Part shown: piece by piece, positions 1 to 6,723 of the stretch | How the letters are laid out: every line of letters starts with the position of its first letter | Position numbering within the stretch: position 1 is the stretch's first letter | Source: an uncultured Phycisphaerales bacterium | GTDB taxonomy: Bacteria > Planctomycetota > Phycisphaerae > Phycisphaerales > SM1A02 | NCBI GenBank assembly: GCA_946886375.1 | Contig: CAMPIL010000173.1 | Coordinates: 1-7,648 of the forward strand | DNA length: 7,648 bases | Direction of reading: 5' to 3' | The notes under the pieces: model-generated | Told to the model about the DNA's origin: nothing | Seen by the model: only the letters and a program-made list of their open reading frames with translations | Database searches by the model: none | Translations under genes and position numbers: made by a program

Positions 1-620
1 ATGTAGGCTTGATCCCATTGCGAGTGAAGCCATTCGATGAGCTGTTCTTCACCTACGGGCGTCGTGCATTTTTGGATCGTCGCGCCTGATCGAAAAGTGA
101 CGGTGCCCGCGACATCATCCACATCCAGAGTCGCACCAGTTCCGGGTGCCGACCAATTCGGGTTTGTAAATACTGCATTCCATTTCAACAACGTGGTTGT
201 TGATGAGGACCACATCCATGCCGATGTTGATTCAATTGTGCCGGTAATGGTGACGGCCCGAAACGCCCCGGACCGACCGCCGTTGAGTGTGGCCGAAAGA
301 GTAGAGGTTGCAACGGTAGGAATCAGTTTCATCAGTTCTTGCCGATAGATGAAATAGCCCTGTGCTGCGGCGAATAGCCACACGCCAATAGACAGCGCTG
401 CGGCACGTCGCAACGACCCGCCGATTCGGACCAGGCCAACCTGGCGCACATCGGATCCGCATTCCGGGCAGATGAAATGCATCATGCCTTGCGATGAGTA
501 CTGGCATTTGGCGCATTGCGTGTAACCGACCGACCAGCGATTCAGCAGCGCAAAGGCAGCTCTTGCCGCCACAAGCGGCATGAGCATCATGAATAATGCG
601 ATCACCATCCATCCACCCAT
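1..620 (-). CDS. Membrane protein with a four-cysteine zinc ribbon, 3' end missing
   Basis: An open frame of about 206 codons starts at ATG 620-618 and runs off the left edge without a stop. A TAA lies in frame 11 codons upstream, and AGGA sits about 9 bases before the start. Residues 5-26 are hydrophobic and look like a membrane segment or signal anchor. Next comes a zinc ribbon with C36-x2-C39 and C51-PE-C54-G. A second hydrophobic segment spans about 73-91, followed by a Ser/Thr/Gly-rich, probably extracytoplasmic stretch. Short membrane proteins with a CxxC...CPECG ribbon beside a transmembrane helix are common in planctomycetes and mostly unnamed. The role is unknown; a metal-binding membrane sensor or assembly factor is only a guess. 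It is divergent from murB. The frame is chosen over an opposing frame because of the cysteine pattern and membrane segments. Confidence 0.75.
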   Translation of the reverse strand, partial: MGGWMVIALFMMLMPLVAARAAFALLNRWSVGYTQCAKCQYSSQGMMHFICPECGSDVRQVGLVRIGGSLRRAAALSIGVWLFAAAQGYFIYRQELMKLIPTVATSTLSATLNGGRSGAFRAVTITGTIESTSAWMWSSSTTTLLKWNAVFTNPNWSAPGTGATLDVDDVAGTVTFRSGATIQKCTTPVGEEQLIEWLHSQWDQAY

Positions 621-697
621 TTGATCGATCCTGTGGAGCAATGATACCAGCCGTTACCATTCATTCATCGAAGGTCGATCTACCGATCTCGTCTATC
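621..697. promoter_or_regulatory. Divergent intergenic region upstream of murB
   Basis: These 77 bases separate the leftward zinc-ribbon gene from murB and must hold the leftward promoter, and probably the murB promoter if murB starts at 698. TTGATC at 621-626 followed by TGATAC at 642-647 is a poor plus-strand match with a short 15-base spacer. No convincing sigma-70 pair is visible on either strand, so the region is annotated by position only. Confidence 0.3.
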
Positions 698-1651
698 ATG
701 CTCACGATGCCGCAAAGCGTTTCCAGTCTGTTCGGCGATCTCGATGTCGAAGCCGTGACCGATGCTCCGATCGGCGCGACAATGACGTGGTATGGCATCG
801 GCGGCCGGGCGGACCTGCTCATTCGGCCGCGCACCCTTGATGCCCTGCAAACGCTGGTGAAGCGTTGTCATCGCTCAGGCACGCCGCTGCGCGTGCTGGG
901 CAGCGGGGCGAATCTGCTTGTGGCCGATGAGGGCGTGGACGGCATCGTCGTCAAACTCGATCACGATGCGTTTACGGAGATCAAGTACAACGTGGCCGGC
1001 GAGATTCACGCGATGAAGGCCGGAGCCGGCGCGGACATGGCCAAGACGCTCATGGACGCCACACGCCGCGGCTTGGAAGGCCTGAGCCAGATGGCGGGCA
1101 TTCCGGCGAGCATCGGCGGAGCGATCCGCATGAACGCAGGCGGCGCGTACGGAGCCATTGGCGACGCGGTGGAATCCGTCACATGCCTGACGAAAATCGG
1201 CGAAAAGGTCACTTACCCCGCAGGCGAAATCAAGTTCGGCTATCGCGGGACGAACATTCCCGACCCGATCATTCTCTCCGCCACGTTTCGCCTGACGCAG
1301 ACCGATCCGATTCAATTGCGCGATCGGGTGAAGGAGATTTTCGCGTACAAGAAAAGCACGCAGCCGCTCGCGGATCATTCAGCCGGCTGCACGTTCAAGA
1401 ACCCGGTTGACCCGGTCACCGAGCAGCGCGTGCCGGCCGGCAAACTGATCGACGAAGCCCGCCTGAAGGGCTTGGCCATCGGCGGCGCGACCGTCAGCGA
1501 TCGCCACGCCAATTTCATCGTGACCAAACCTGGAGCAACTGCGAACGATGTGTTGAAGTTGCTCACAGAAGTCCGCCGAAGAGTCTATGAGCACGCCGGG
1601 ATTGAGTTGAAGGAAGAAATCGCGATCTGGCGCCGCGGCGCGGCGGAGTGA
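698..1651 (+). CDS. murB: UDP-N-acetylenolpyruvoylglucosamine reductase MurB
   Basis: Cytoplasmic FAD enzyme that uses NADPH to reduce UDP-GlcNAc-enolpyruvate to UDP-MurNAc, the second committed step of peptidoglycan synthesis. From this start the protein has 317 residues. TWYGIGG (30-36) and LGSGANLLVADEG (67-79) match the FAD-binding region. AGIPASIGGAIRMNAGG (133-149) and FGYRG (180-184, with the substrate/flavin Arg) are typical MurB motifs. SAGCTFKNP (228-236) carries the proton-donor position as Cys231, where E. coli has Ser. The C-terminal ELKEEI segment supplies the catalytic Glu, probably E307. The frame stays open back to 596, but that start would overlap the divergent gene at 620, and homology begins just after 698. 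ATG 641 and ATG 707 are alternatives; none has a strong ribosome binding site. It is followed by ddl, as in many dcw clusters. Confidence 0.95.
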   Translation: MLTMPQSVSSLFGDLDVEAVTDAPIGATMTWYGIGGRADLLIRPRTLDALQTLVKRCHRSGTPLRVLGSGANLLVADEGVDGIVVKLDHDAFTEIKYNVAGEIHAMKAGAGADMAKTLMDATRRGLEGLSQMAGIPASIGGAIRMNAGGAYGAIGDAVESVTCLTKIGEKVTYPAGEIKFGYRGTNIPDPIILSATFRLTQTDPIQLRDRVKEIFAYKKSTQPLADHSAGCTFKNPVDPVTEQRVPAGKLIDEARLKGLAIGGATVSDRHANFIVTKPGATANDVLKLLTEVRRRVYEHAGIELKEEIAIWRRGAAE

Positions 1652-1734
1652 AACGTACAGACGTGGAGATGTCAAGAGTTAAGCGGCTGGGCTCCGCTCC
1701 ACGCTTGCTCACGAACGCAGGGACGCACGAGGTC

Positions 1735-2736
1735 ATGCTGAAACAACCAAGTCAGAATCAGAAATCGACTGTCCTGGTCCTTATGGGCGGCCCGGATGCC
1801 GAGCGCGAGGTCAGCTTGCACTCGGGTTCGGAAGTCGCGGCCGCGCTTCGGGCAAGCGGCAAGTTCAATGTTGTCGATCGCGTCATCGACAAGCCTGATC
1901 TTTGCGAACTGCTCGCTCTTGCTTCGTCAACGCAAGCCAATGTCATCTTCCCGGTCCTGCACGGCCACTGGGGCGAAGGCGGGCCGCTGCAGGAATTGCT
2001 GGAGAAGACCGGCCTGCCATACGTCGGCTGCAAGCCGCAGGCGGCTCGCTTGGCGATGGACAAACTCATCACCAAGAGTTTGCTTTCGGAAATGGGCGTG
2101 CCGACGCCGCCCTCGCGGCAGTTGATGCCCGACGATGTTTGCGATCTTGCTCCTCCGCTTGTCCTGAAGCCCGTTGATGACGGATCGAGCGTCGATCTGC
2201 GCATTTGCAGCACGGCCGCCGAGGTCGAACTTGCGCGCAAGGAACTTCATACCAAGCGCGGCCGCCTCATGGCGGAGCGGTACATCAAGGGGCGCGAGAT
2301 CACCGTCGGCGTTCTCTGCGGCCAGACTTTGCCGCTGATCGAAATTTTGCCGGCTGTCGAGTTCTACGACTACGAAGCCAAGTACAACCGCGATGACACG
2401 CGATATGTGATTGACCCCGTGCTGCCGCCGGGCGTCGCCGAGCAATGCACAAGGATCGCAATGACCGCGTTCAATCGACTCGGCTGCCGAGACATCGCGC
2501 GTGCCGACATCATGCTTGACGGTGAAGGCCACCCGTGGTTTCTCGAGATCAACACGATGCCAGGCTTTACCACGCACTCGCTTGTTCCGATGGCGGCACG
2601 GAAGACCGGGCTGCAAATGCCTGACCTGTGCGCCAGACTGGTGGAGACTGCGCTGGCACGCCGACCCGCCGGATTATCGGAAGTTGCCGGCTCGCCAGAA
2701 GGCCATGCCCGGCCGCGGGCCGCAGGCACGCACTGA
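1735..2736 (+). CDS. ddl: D-alanine--D-alanine ligase
   Basis: Cytoplasmic ATP-grasp enzyme that joins two D-alanines for the UDP-MurNAc pentapeptide. The 333-residue protein shows GGPDAEREVSL (18-28), HGHWGEGGPLQ (76-86), the ATP-grasp lysine in KPVDDGSS (145-152), the omega-loop EFYDYEAKY (209-217) with Tyr217, Mg-binding D258, E271 and N273, and a C-terminal THSLVP motif with Ser282. The Tyr-containing omega loop points to D-Ala-D-Ala rather than the D-Ala-D-Lac product of VanA-type ligases. The loop usually reading GSSVG reads GSSVD here. The frame is open back to a GTG at 1648 overlapping the murB stop, but the family normally begins about ten residues before the beta strand at residue 12. 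ATG 1735 has AGGGA at 1719-1723 and GAGG at 1729-1732 upstream. A polar tail of about 18 residues ends the protein. Confidence 0.95.
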   Translation: MLKQPSQNQKSTVLVLMGGPDAEREVSLHSGSEVAAALRASGKFNVVDRVIDKPDLCELLALASSTQANVIFPVLHGHWGEGGPLQELLEKTGLPYVGCKPQAARLAMDKLITKSLLSEMGVPTPPSRQLMPDDVCDLAPPLVLKPVDDGSSVDLRICSTAAEVELARKELHTKRGRLMAERYIKGREITVGVLCGQTLPLIEILPAVEFYDYEAKYNRDDTRYVIDPVLPPGVAEQCTRIAMTAFNRLGCRDIARADIMLDGEGHPWFLEINTMPGFTTHSLVPMAARKTGLQMPDLCARLVETALARRPAGLSEVAGSPEGHARPRAAGTH

Positions 2737-2844
2737 TTCTGAATGGCGATCCGCCGACTTCGCCGATGGATGTACCTGCACTCGGTGTGCCCGGCGCGTT
2801 CTGCTGCGCCGTTCCAGGCAACCGAATCGGAGTGAGGAACTGGC

Positions 2845-3783
2845 ATGTCCCGTCGGCGAAAGAGCAAGTCCAGATCAACGAGCAAGCCTCGAATCACGCA
2901 CCGCTTCCAGGCGCTCCTGGCGCGCGTGAAGCCAACGGACTGGCACATCATCAAGCGCAGCGGCGTCGGCGTGGCGTGGATTGCATGCGTGGCGGCGGTC
3001 GCCTTGGCGTGGTCGCTGGGCGTGCCGCAGTTACAGGCGTTTGCATCACGGCAGGTCACCGTCAATCCGCATCATGTCACGGTCCGCTTCGTCGATCCGC
3101 CCCAATGGATCAAAGGCCCCTTGGCCGACAATCTGCTGCGCACCGCGGCAATGCAGGTGGGCGGCGACCCGCTTGTGCGAGATGATCTGGTCGCAATTCG
3201 GCAGGCGCTGATCGACACCGGCTGGTTTGATTCCATCAATCAAGTGGAACGAACCGAGCCTGATCTCATTGAAATTGATGCGCAGTTCGTGCGGCCCTAC
3301 ACCTTGATTCACGATGGCGAGGGACATCACCTGATCGACGGCGACGGCAAACTCCTCCCCAAGAGTTATGGCCCGGATGACAAACTCCCCGTCATGCTCG
3401 ACCCGCGCAGCGGTCAGAGCGTGCCAATGATCGCGATCAGCGGCGTGCACTTCGACAGACCAACAATCGGCCGCCGATGGGATGGCGCCGACGTCACCTC
3501 CGGCCTGAAACTCATGCAACTGCTCGATCGCCAGCCGTGGCGCCACCAGATCACCGAAATTGATGTTGCGGCGTTCCTCAGCGATGGACCCATCCGCCTG
3601 ATCACCGATAAGGGCAGTGTCATTCTCTGGGGAGGCCCGCCGGGTGAGGAATCAGCGCTGGAACTTCTCGCGGATGGAAAATTACAGCGGCTGAATCTCC
3701 TTTTTCAGAATTATGGTCGAATCGACGGCAACCGCGGCGGTGAACTTGACATCACCGGCGAAAAAGTCGCCGTGGCTCGGTGA
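2845..3783 (+). CDS. ftsQ: FtsQ-like cell-division protein
   Basis: Probable bitopic divisome protein. In other bacteria FtsQ bridges early cytoplasmic division proteins and the septal wall synthases through FtsB and FtsL. The 312-residue protein has a strongly basic cytoplasmic tail (1-38), a single membrane segment (about 40-59), then a POTRA-like domain (about 70-145). That domain contains DTGWFDSINQVERTEPDLIE, which follows the FtsQ pattern of W-V-...-V-R-x-x-P-D-x-L-x-I. A beta domain follows, with a LIDGDGKLLP element and a C-terminal strand ILWGGPP ... LDITGEKVAV. This architecture and the position right after murB-ddl both fit FtsQ. GAGGA at 2834-2838, 6 bases before the ATG, is a good ribosome binding site. 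The 108-base gap after ddl shows no clear hairpin or gene. Sequence similarity to textbook FtsQ is weak, so the name rests partly on context. Confidence 0.78.
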   Translation: MSRRRKSKSRSTSKPRITHRFQALLARVKPTDWHIIKRSGVGVAWIACVAAVALAWSLGVPQLQAFASRQVTVNPHHVTVRFVDPPQWIKGPLADNLLRTAAMQVGGDPLVRDDLVAIRQALIDTGWFDSINQVERTEPDLIEIDAQFVRPYTLIHDGEGHHLIDGDGKLLPKSYGPDDKLPVMLDPRSGQSVPMIAISGVHFDRPTIGRRWDGADVTSGLKLMQLLDRQPWRHQITEIDVAAFLSDGPIRLITDKGSVILWGGPPGEESALELLADGKLQRLNLLFQNYGRIDGNRGGELDITGEKVAVAR

Positions 3784-3890
3784 GATCGACGCGCCATTGC
3801 AGGGCCGCTCACGCATCGTGCAGCGAGCCGGCTTTCATGCACGGCTGACGATCCCGGCTTACGATCTGCAATCGCAAATTCGAAATCGTG

Positions 3891-4583
3891 ATGCCCATGA
3901 CCACCCGTGCCCCACTTGTGCTGCCTCGCGGCCTGATATTCCTTGCATCGGTCTGGCTGGTGGTGAGTTGGATGATCGCGATCGGCCTGCGTGCCCCGGT
4001 GCAGCGGTCGTCGGCCAGTTACACGCCCGGCGTTCGTTTGATGCTGCTGTGCCTGGCGATTGGGTTGATGATTGGGTGGCCGCTGCTGCGCTTGAGTCAG
4101 AAATCGCCGGCATATCCGTTGCGTCAAACAGTGCTGGATCTGGTCGTGCTGCTGGGGCTGACGCAGGTGGTCCTCTGGCCGCTGCGTCTTGTGACGACGT
4201 GGCCGCCGGCCCGTACAGCCGCGATCGACGCCACGCTGGCGGGGTGGGGTTTGCTTGTCGGCGCAGTGATCGCCGCAGCCATCACGACGGACAAATCCGG
4301 CCCGCGCATCATCGCGATGCTTGCATGCCTTGGGATGTGTTTGCTGGGGCCGGAATTCGGTTGGGCAAGCGGGTTGGCGGGCGTCGAAGCCATGCAACTT
4401 GCTGCCTTGAGTCCCTTGATGGCGGTGCACACGTTGAGTGAGGGCGTGGGCTCATCGCCGACTGATATTCAATGGCGCTGGATTCTGCTGCTGGGCATCG
4501 CCGACGCTGCAGCATGGATCGCACTGGGGCTGAGTCGTGTGGTGTTTCGGCAGAACGGGCCCGCCGCGCCTTCAGCGTTGTGA
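3891..4583 (+). CDS. Multi-pass inner-membrane protein of unknown function
   Basis: I do not recognise a family. The 230-residue protein has six or seven hydrophobic segments, roughly at residues 14-33, 47-66, 81-100, 115-131, 139-158, possibly 162-180, and 198-219, joined by short loops and ending in a short polar tail. No catalytic motif or conserved cysteine pair is evident. It lies 107 bases after the ftsQ-like gene on the same strand, in the place where ftsA usually sits, so co-transcription and a role near cell-wall synthesis or division are possible but unproven. The start is uncertain among GTG 3888, ATG 3891 and ATG 3897; no clear ribosome binding site separates them. A longer overlapping frame beginning at 3713 was not accepted because it lacks membrane or domain character. 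The 3784-3890 spacer holds nothing I can recognise. Confidence 0.8.
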   Translation: MPMTTRAPLVLPRGLIFLASVWLVVSWMIAIGLRAPVQRSSASYTPGVRLMLLCLAIGLMIGWPLLRLSQKSPAYPLRQTVLDLVVLLGLTQVVLWPLRLVTTWPPARTAAIDATLAGWGLLVGAVIAAAITTDKSGPRIIAMLACLGMCLLGPEFGWASGLAGVEAMQLAALSPLMAVHTLSEGVGSSPTDIQWRWILLLGIADAAAWIALGLSRVVFRQNGPAAPSAL

Positions 4584-4722
4584 TGCTGCGCGACTACTTG
4601 GCGCAGGGGTAAGTGGATCCTTCACGGCATTGCTCGGCCGTCCGCTGGATTCATACTTCCGCGGCACTCCTCTTCGCCGTAGTCGAAGTCAGAACGCCCA
4701 CATGGTCCGCCCTTGGCAGCAT

Positions 4723-4753
4723 GCAAAGGGCACGCTGAGGAACCGGCCTTTGC
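4723..4753. repeat. Inverted repeat in the spacer before the regulator gene
   Basis: GCAAAGG at 4723-4729 and CCTTTGC at 4747-4753 form a perfect 7-base inverted repeat with a 17-base loop. There is no T-run after it, so it is a poor intrinsic terminator. It lies 10-40 bases upstream of a candidate promoter for the regulator/methyltransferase pair, where an operator would fit. The rest of the 4584-4819 spacer holds no gene I can support. A 7-base match of this kind can also arise by chance. Confidence 0.3.
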
Positions 4754-4762
4754 GATTTGGTG

Positions 4763-4791
4763 TTGGGATTGGCCGGCCTGCGCGGTATCCT
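4763..4791 (+). promoter_or_regulatory. Candidate sigma-70 type promoter for the regulator/methyltransferase unit
   Basis: TTGGGA at 4763-4768 and TATCCT at 4786-4791 are separated by 17 bases, each matching four of six consensus positions. The transcript would begin near 4798, leaving a leader of about 22 bases that contains GGAG at 4805-4808 before the ATG at 4820. The match is weak, and planctomycete promoter consensus is poorly known. Confidence 0.3.
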
Positions 4792-4819
4792 GTGGAGGTT
4801 GGACGGAGCGCGACCGAGC

Positions 4820-5248
4820 ATGCCCAAACGGAACCCCGCCGATGCGCTGAAGGAAGATTGTCGTGCACGTTTCGCTGCGTTGGTGGAGTGCGTGGGCATC
4901 AAGCGATTCGCCCAGGAACTGGGCGTGTCGAGCCGGCAGGTCAATCGCATGCTGTCCGGGGCCCAGCCTAATCCGCTGGAGCGTCTGATTCTCTGCCTGC
5001 AGGCTGCCGACCCGGACGCCGGCGATCAGGTGATCGACTACATCTGCCAGGAGTTGGGCGGCCATTTCGTGCGGCAGGAAGGGCTCAACTCATCGGCAGT
5101 GAACGCGGTGCGCGAATGCGCTGAGGCCATTGCAGCCATCAGCGACGGACAGATCACCGCGCTGGACCTGCGCGAGATTCGCGATGCCATCAGCGCGCTC
5201 TCGGGATTGATCTACGCCCTTCGCAGCGCCCGCGGCGACGGCCACTGA
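4820..5248 (+). CDS. Helix-turn-helix regulator resembling phage CII-type proteins
   Basis: Small, probably DNA-binding protein of 142 residues. Residues about 27-47 (IKRFAQELGVSSRQVNRMLS) form a helix-turn-helix of the Cro/CII kind. They are followed by NPLERLILCLQAADPDAGDQ and then an ICQELGGHFV segment, an arrangement I associate with phage regulatory CII-like proteins. Residues 111-138 (DGQITALDLREI and onward) form a predicted amphipathic helix that could mediate oligomerisation. Its stop TGA abuts the ATG of the downstream DNA methyltransferase, so the two are almost certainly co-transcribed. Control of that methyltransferase, including autoregulation, is the simplest inference. A TTG at 4757 would extend the frame by 21 residues with no domain support; ATG 4820 has GGAG 11 bases upstream. 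The family name is from memory of the pattern and is not certain. Confidence 0.8.
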   Translation: MPKRNPADALKEDCRARFAALVECVGIKRFAQELGVSSRQVNRMLSGAQPNPLERLILCLQAADPDAGDQVIDYICQELGGHFVRQEGLNSSAVNAVRECAEAIAAISDGQITALDLREIRDAISALSGLIYALRSARGDGH

Positions 5249-5989
5249 ATGTCGCACATGCTTCCGCTCAACCAAGTCTTGGAGGACGACTGCCTCAACG
5301 CCCTGTCGCGCTTTCCTGAGGCGTCCGTGGACCTTGCGTATCTCGATCCTCCTTTCAACACCGGCAAATTGCAGTCAGCCGCAGGCGCGGCGTATGAAGA
5401 CCGCTGGGCCGACTTGCACCACTACCTGGCATACATGCGGCTGCGCATCGAAGCGGTGCATCGCGTGCTGAAGCCCGATGGCTGCATTCTGCTTCATTGC
5501 GATTGGCGAACGTGCCATCACTTTCGATTCATGCTGGATGAAATCATTGGCGACGACAATTTCATCAATCACCTGATCTGGCGATACGGGCTGGGCGGAT
5601 CATCGCCGCGGCGCTTTGCGCGCAAGCACGATGACATCCTGTTCTACGCCAAAGGACCGGATTACTTTTTCGACCCGCCGCGCGTGCCGGCGACAAGCAA
5701 CCGAATGAAGGGGCAATCCAAGAAGGCTTGCGACGTGATCGACATTGCCTCAATCAACAACATGGCGGCCGAACGCGTCGGCTATCCGACGCAAAAGCCC
5801 TTGCCGCTGCTTGAGTTGCTCATCCGGGCGTGCTCTCCGCCGGGCGGGTTGGTGCTCGATCCATTCTGCGGAAGCGGGACGACGCTGGGCGCAGCCCGGC
5901 GATGCGGGCGCGATTTCATCGGCGTCGATCGGAATCCCGACGCCGTGAAAATCGCCCGCGAACGCTGCCTTCAGACTGTTGCGACCTGA
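5249..5989 (+). CDS. Beta-class site-specific DNA methyltransferase, probably N6-adenine
   Basis: Transfers a methyl group from SAM to the exocyclic amino group of adenine or cytosine in a specific DNA sequence. The 246-residue protein has catalytic motif IV first, YLDPPFN (31-37), then the middle target-recognition region including HLIWRYGLGG and RKHDDILFYAK. The conserved GYPTQKP follows (178-184), and last comes SAM-binding motif I, LDPFCGSGTT (203-212), with FIGVDRN after it. The order IV - TRD - I defines the beta class. DPPF favours m6A over m4C, although m4C cannot be excluded. It is shorter than CcrM (about 358 residues) and lacks a CcrM-like C-terminal domain. ATG 5249 immediately follows the regulator's stop (TGAATG), suggesting translational coupling. 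No endonuclease gene is next to it, so it looks solitary. Its 3' end overlaps a convergent gene by 74 bases. Confidence 0.93.
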   Translation: MSHMLPLNQVLEDDCLNALSRFPEASVDLAYLDPPFNTGKLQSAAGAAYEDRWADLHHYLAYMRLRIEAVHRVLKPDGCILLHCDWRTCHHFRFMLDEIIGDDNFINHLIWRYGLGGSSPRRFARKHDDILFYAKGPDYFFDPPRVPATSNRMKGQSKKACDVIDIASINNMAAERVGYPTQKPLPLLELLIRACSPPGGLVLDPFCGSGTTLGAARRCGRDFIGVDRNPDAVKIARERCLQTVAT

Positions 5990-6689
5990 TTTGCGACAAG
6001 CGCGTGCGCTGCGCCAATCGCCAGTACGAAACGTCGTGTTTCAACCCGCTCCATGGATGCCAATGCCATCGGTCAAATCGCTCGAATCCGCCAGCCTGCT
6101 CCAGCACGTCATCGTGCACGGGGTTGGTGTACGCCATTTCAATCGTCCGCGGCCGGCGGGCGACTGAATCTCGGATCAACGCTACCACCTGCCGCAAAGT
6201 GCTGGCCCCGAAGGGGTGAAACAGGAAGAACTTCGTGCACAGGTCGTAGTCGATCTCCTGTGCGGGCGCATTGATGATCTGTATCGGCGCGCGCCTGAAC
6301 CGCAGGCGTTCGGCGTTGGCCTGCGCCTGCCGGCAGAGCGATGCATCCAGATCAACGCCGATCGCGCGTGCAGCCGGGTGCGTCGCCGCGCAACAGACCA
6401 CGCGCCCTTTGCCGCAGCCGATGTCGATGAACACGTCCTTGGGGCCGATGCGCAAGCGACGAAGAATGCGGAAGATGGATCGGTAGGCGAAGGTGCCGTA
6501 GAAATGCGCATCGGGCTGGTGGATGAGCACGCTGCCGCGCGTATTGATGCCCAGCCGCCGCTCCCAGCACAGATCGCTGACGCGATTGCGCAGCCCGGTG
6601 ACTTTCCAGCCGATCAGATCGCGCAGCGGCATGCGCGGCAATTCTTCGCCGATAATGCGAGCCTGCGGGCCTTCTGCACAACGTGACAT
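5916..6689 (-). CDS. Class I SAM-dependent methyltransferase, substrate unknown
   Basis: The 257-residue protein has a Rossmann-like SAM-binding domain: VFIDIGCGKGR (86-96, motif I with Asp89), then a GVDLDASLCRQAQANAERL segment whose acidic GVDLD strand end would bind the SAM ribose. A KFFLFHPFG segment sits at the catalytic-loop position, and an HPW...DVSYWR segment lies near the end. The first 80 residues contain a conserved-looking FYGTFAYRSIFRILRRL stretch before the core. I cannot name the substrate; such proteins act on small molecules, lipids or proteins. It is the last gene of a minus-strand group, 34 bases after the CoA-binding gene. The last 23 or so residues, rich in Arg and Ser, are read from DNA that is also the 3' end of the convergent DNA methyltransferase, and may be a non-conserved extension. 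There is no strong ribosome binding site at ATG 6689; M20 (6632) is an alternative start. Confidence 0.88.
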   Translation of the reverse strand: MSRCAEGPQARIIGEELPRMPLRDLIGWKVTGLRNRVSDLCWERRLGINTRGSVLIHQPDAHFYGTFAYRSIFRILRRLRIGPKDVFIDIGCGKGRVVCCAATHPAARAIGVDLDASLCRQAQANAERLRFRRAPIQIINAPAQEIDYDLCTKFFLFHPFGASTLRQVVALIRDSVARRPRTIEMAYTNPVHDDVLEQAGGFERFDRWHWHPWSGLKHDVSYWRLAQRTRLSQIRSQQSEGSVRGRFSRRRDSDRRR

Positions 6690-6723
6690 GCTGCGATCGT
6701 AAAAACCGCCATCGAATGGGTCG

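Noticed and set aside
37..348. Plus-strand open frame of 103 codons at the left end
   Set aside because: The opposing minus-strand frame has a zinc ribbon, membrane segments and a start with an upstream stop, and stays open to the window edge.
1927..2616. Minus-strand open frame of 229 codons inside ddl
   Set aside because: It lies wholly antisense to a gene with all Ddl motifs and shows no family features.
3711..4430. Long minus-strand open frame of 239 codons opposite the membrane protein
   Set aside because: Its translation is rich in His, Gln, Pro and Arg with no domain character, as expected for the antisense of a GC-rich hydrophobic gene.
3713..4441. Plus-strand open frame of 242 codons overlapping the ftsQ end and the membrane protein
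   Set aside because: No motif or membrane pattern; the overlapping frame from 3891 has clear transmembrane segments.
4587..4605. TGCGC/GCGCA inverted repeat after the membrane protein, considered as a terminator
   Set aside because: The stem is only five pairs with a 9-base loop and no T-run follows.
4537..4971. Plus-strand open frame of 144 codons across the 4584-4819 spacer
   Set aside because: It overlaps the membrane protein and regulator genes, is rich in Arg and Gly, and has no recognisable domain.
6028..6042. GAAAC/GTTTC hairpin near the convergent gene ends, considered as a terminator
   Set aside because: It lies inside the minus-strand methyltransferase coding region, has only five pairs and no T-run.
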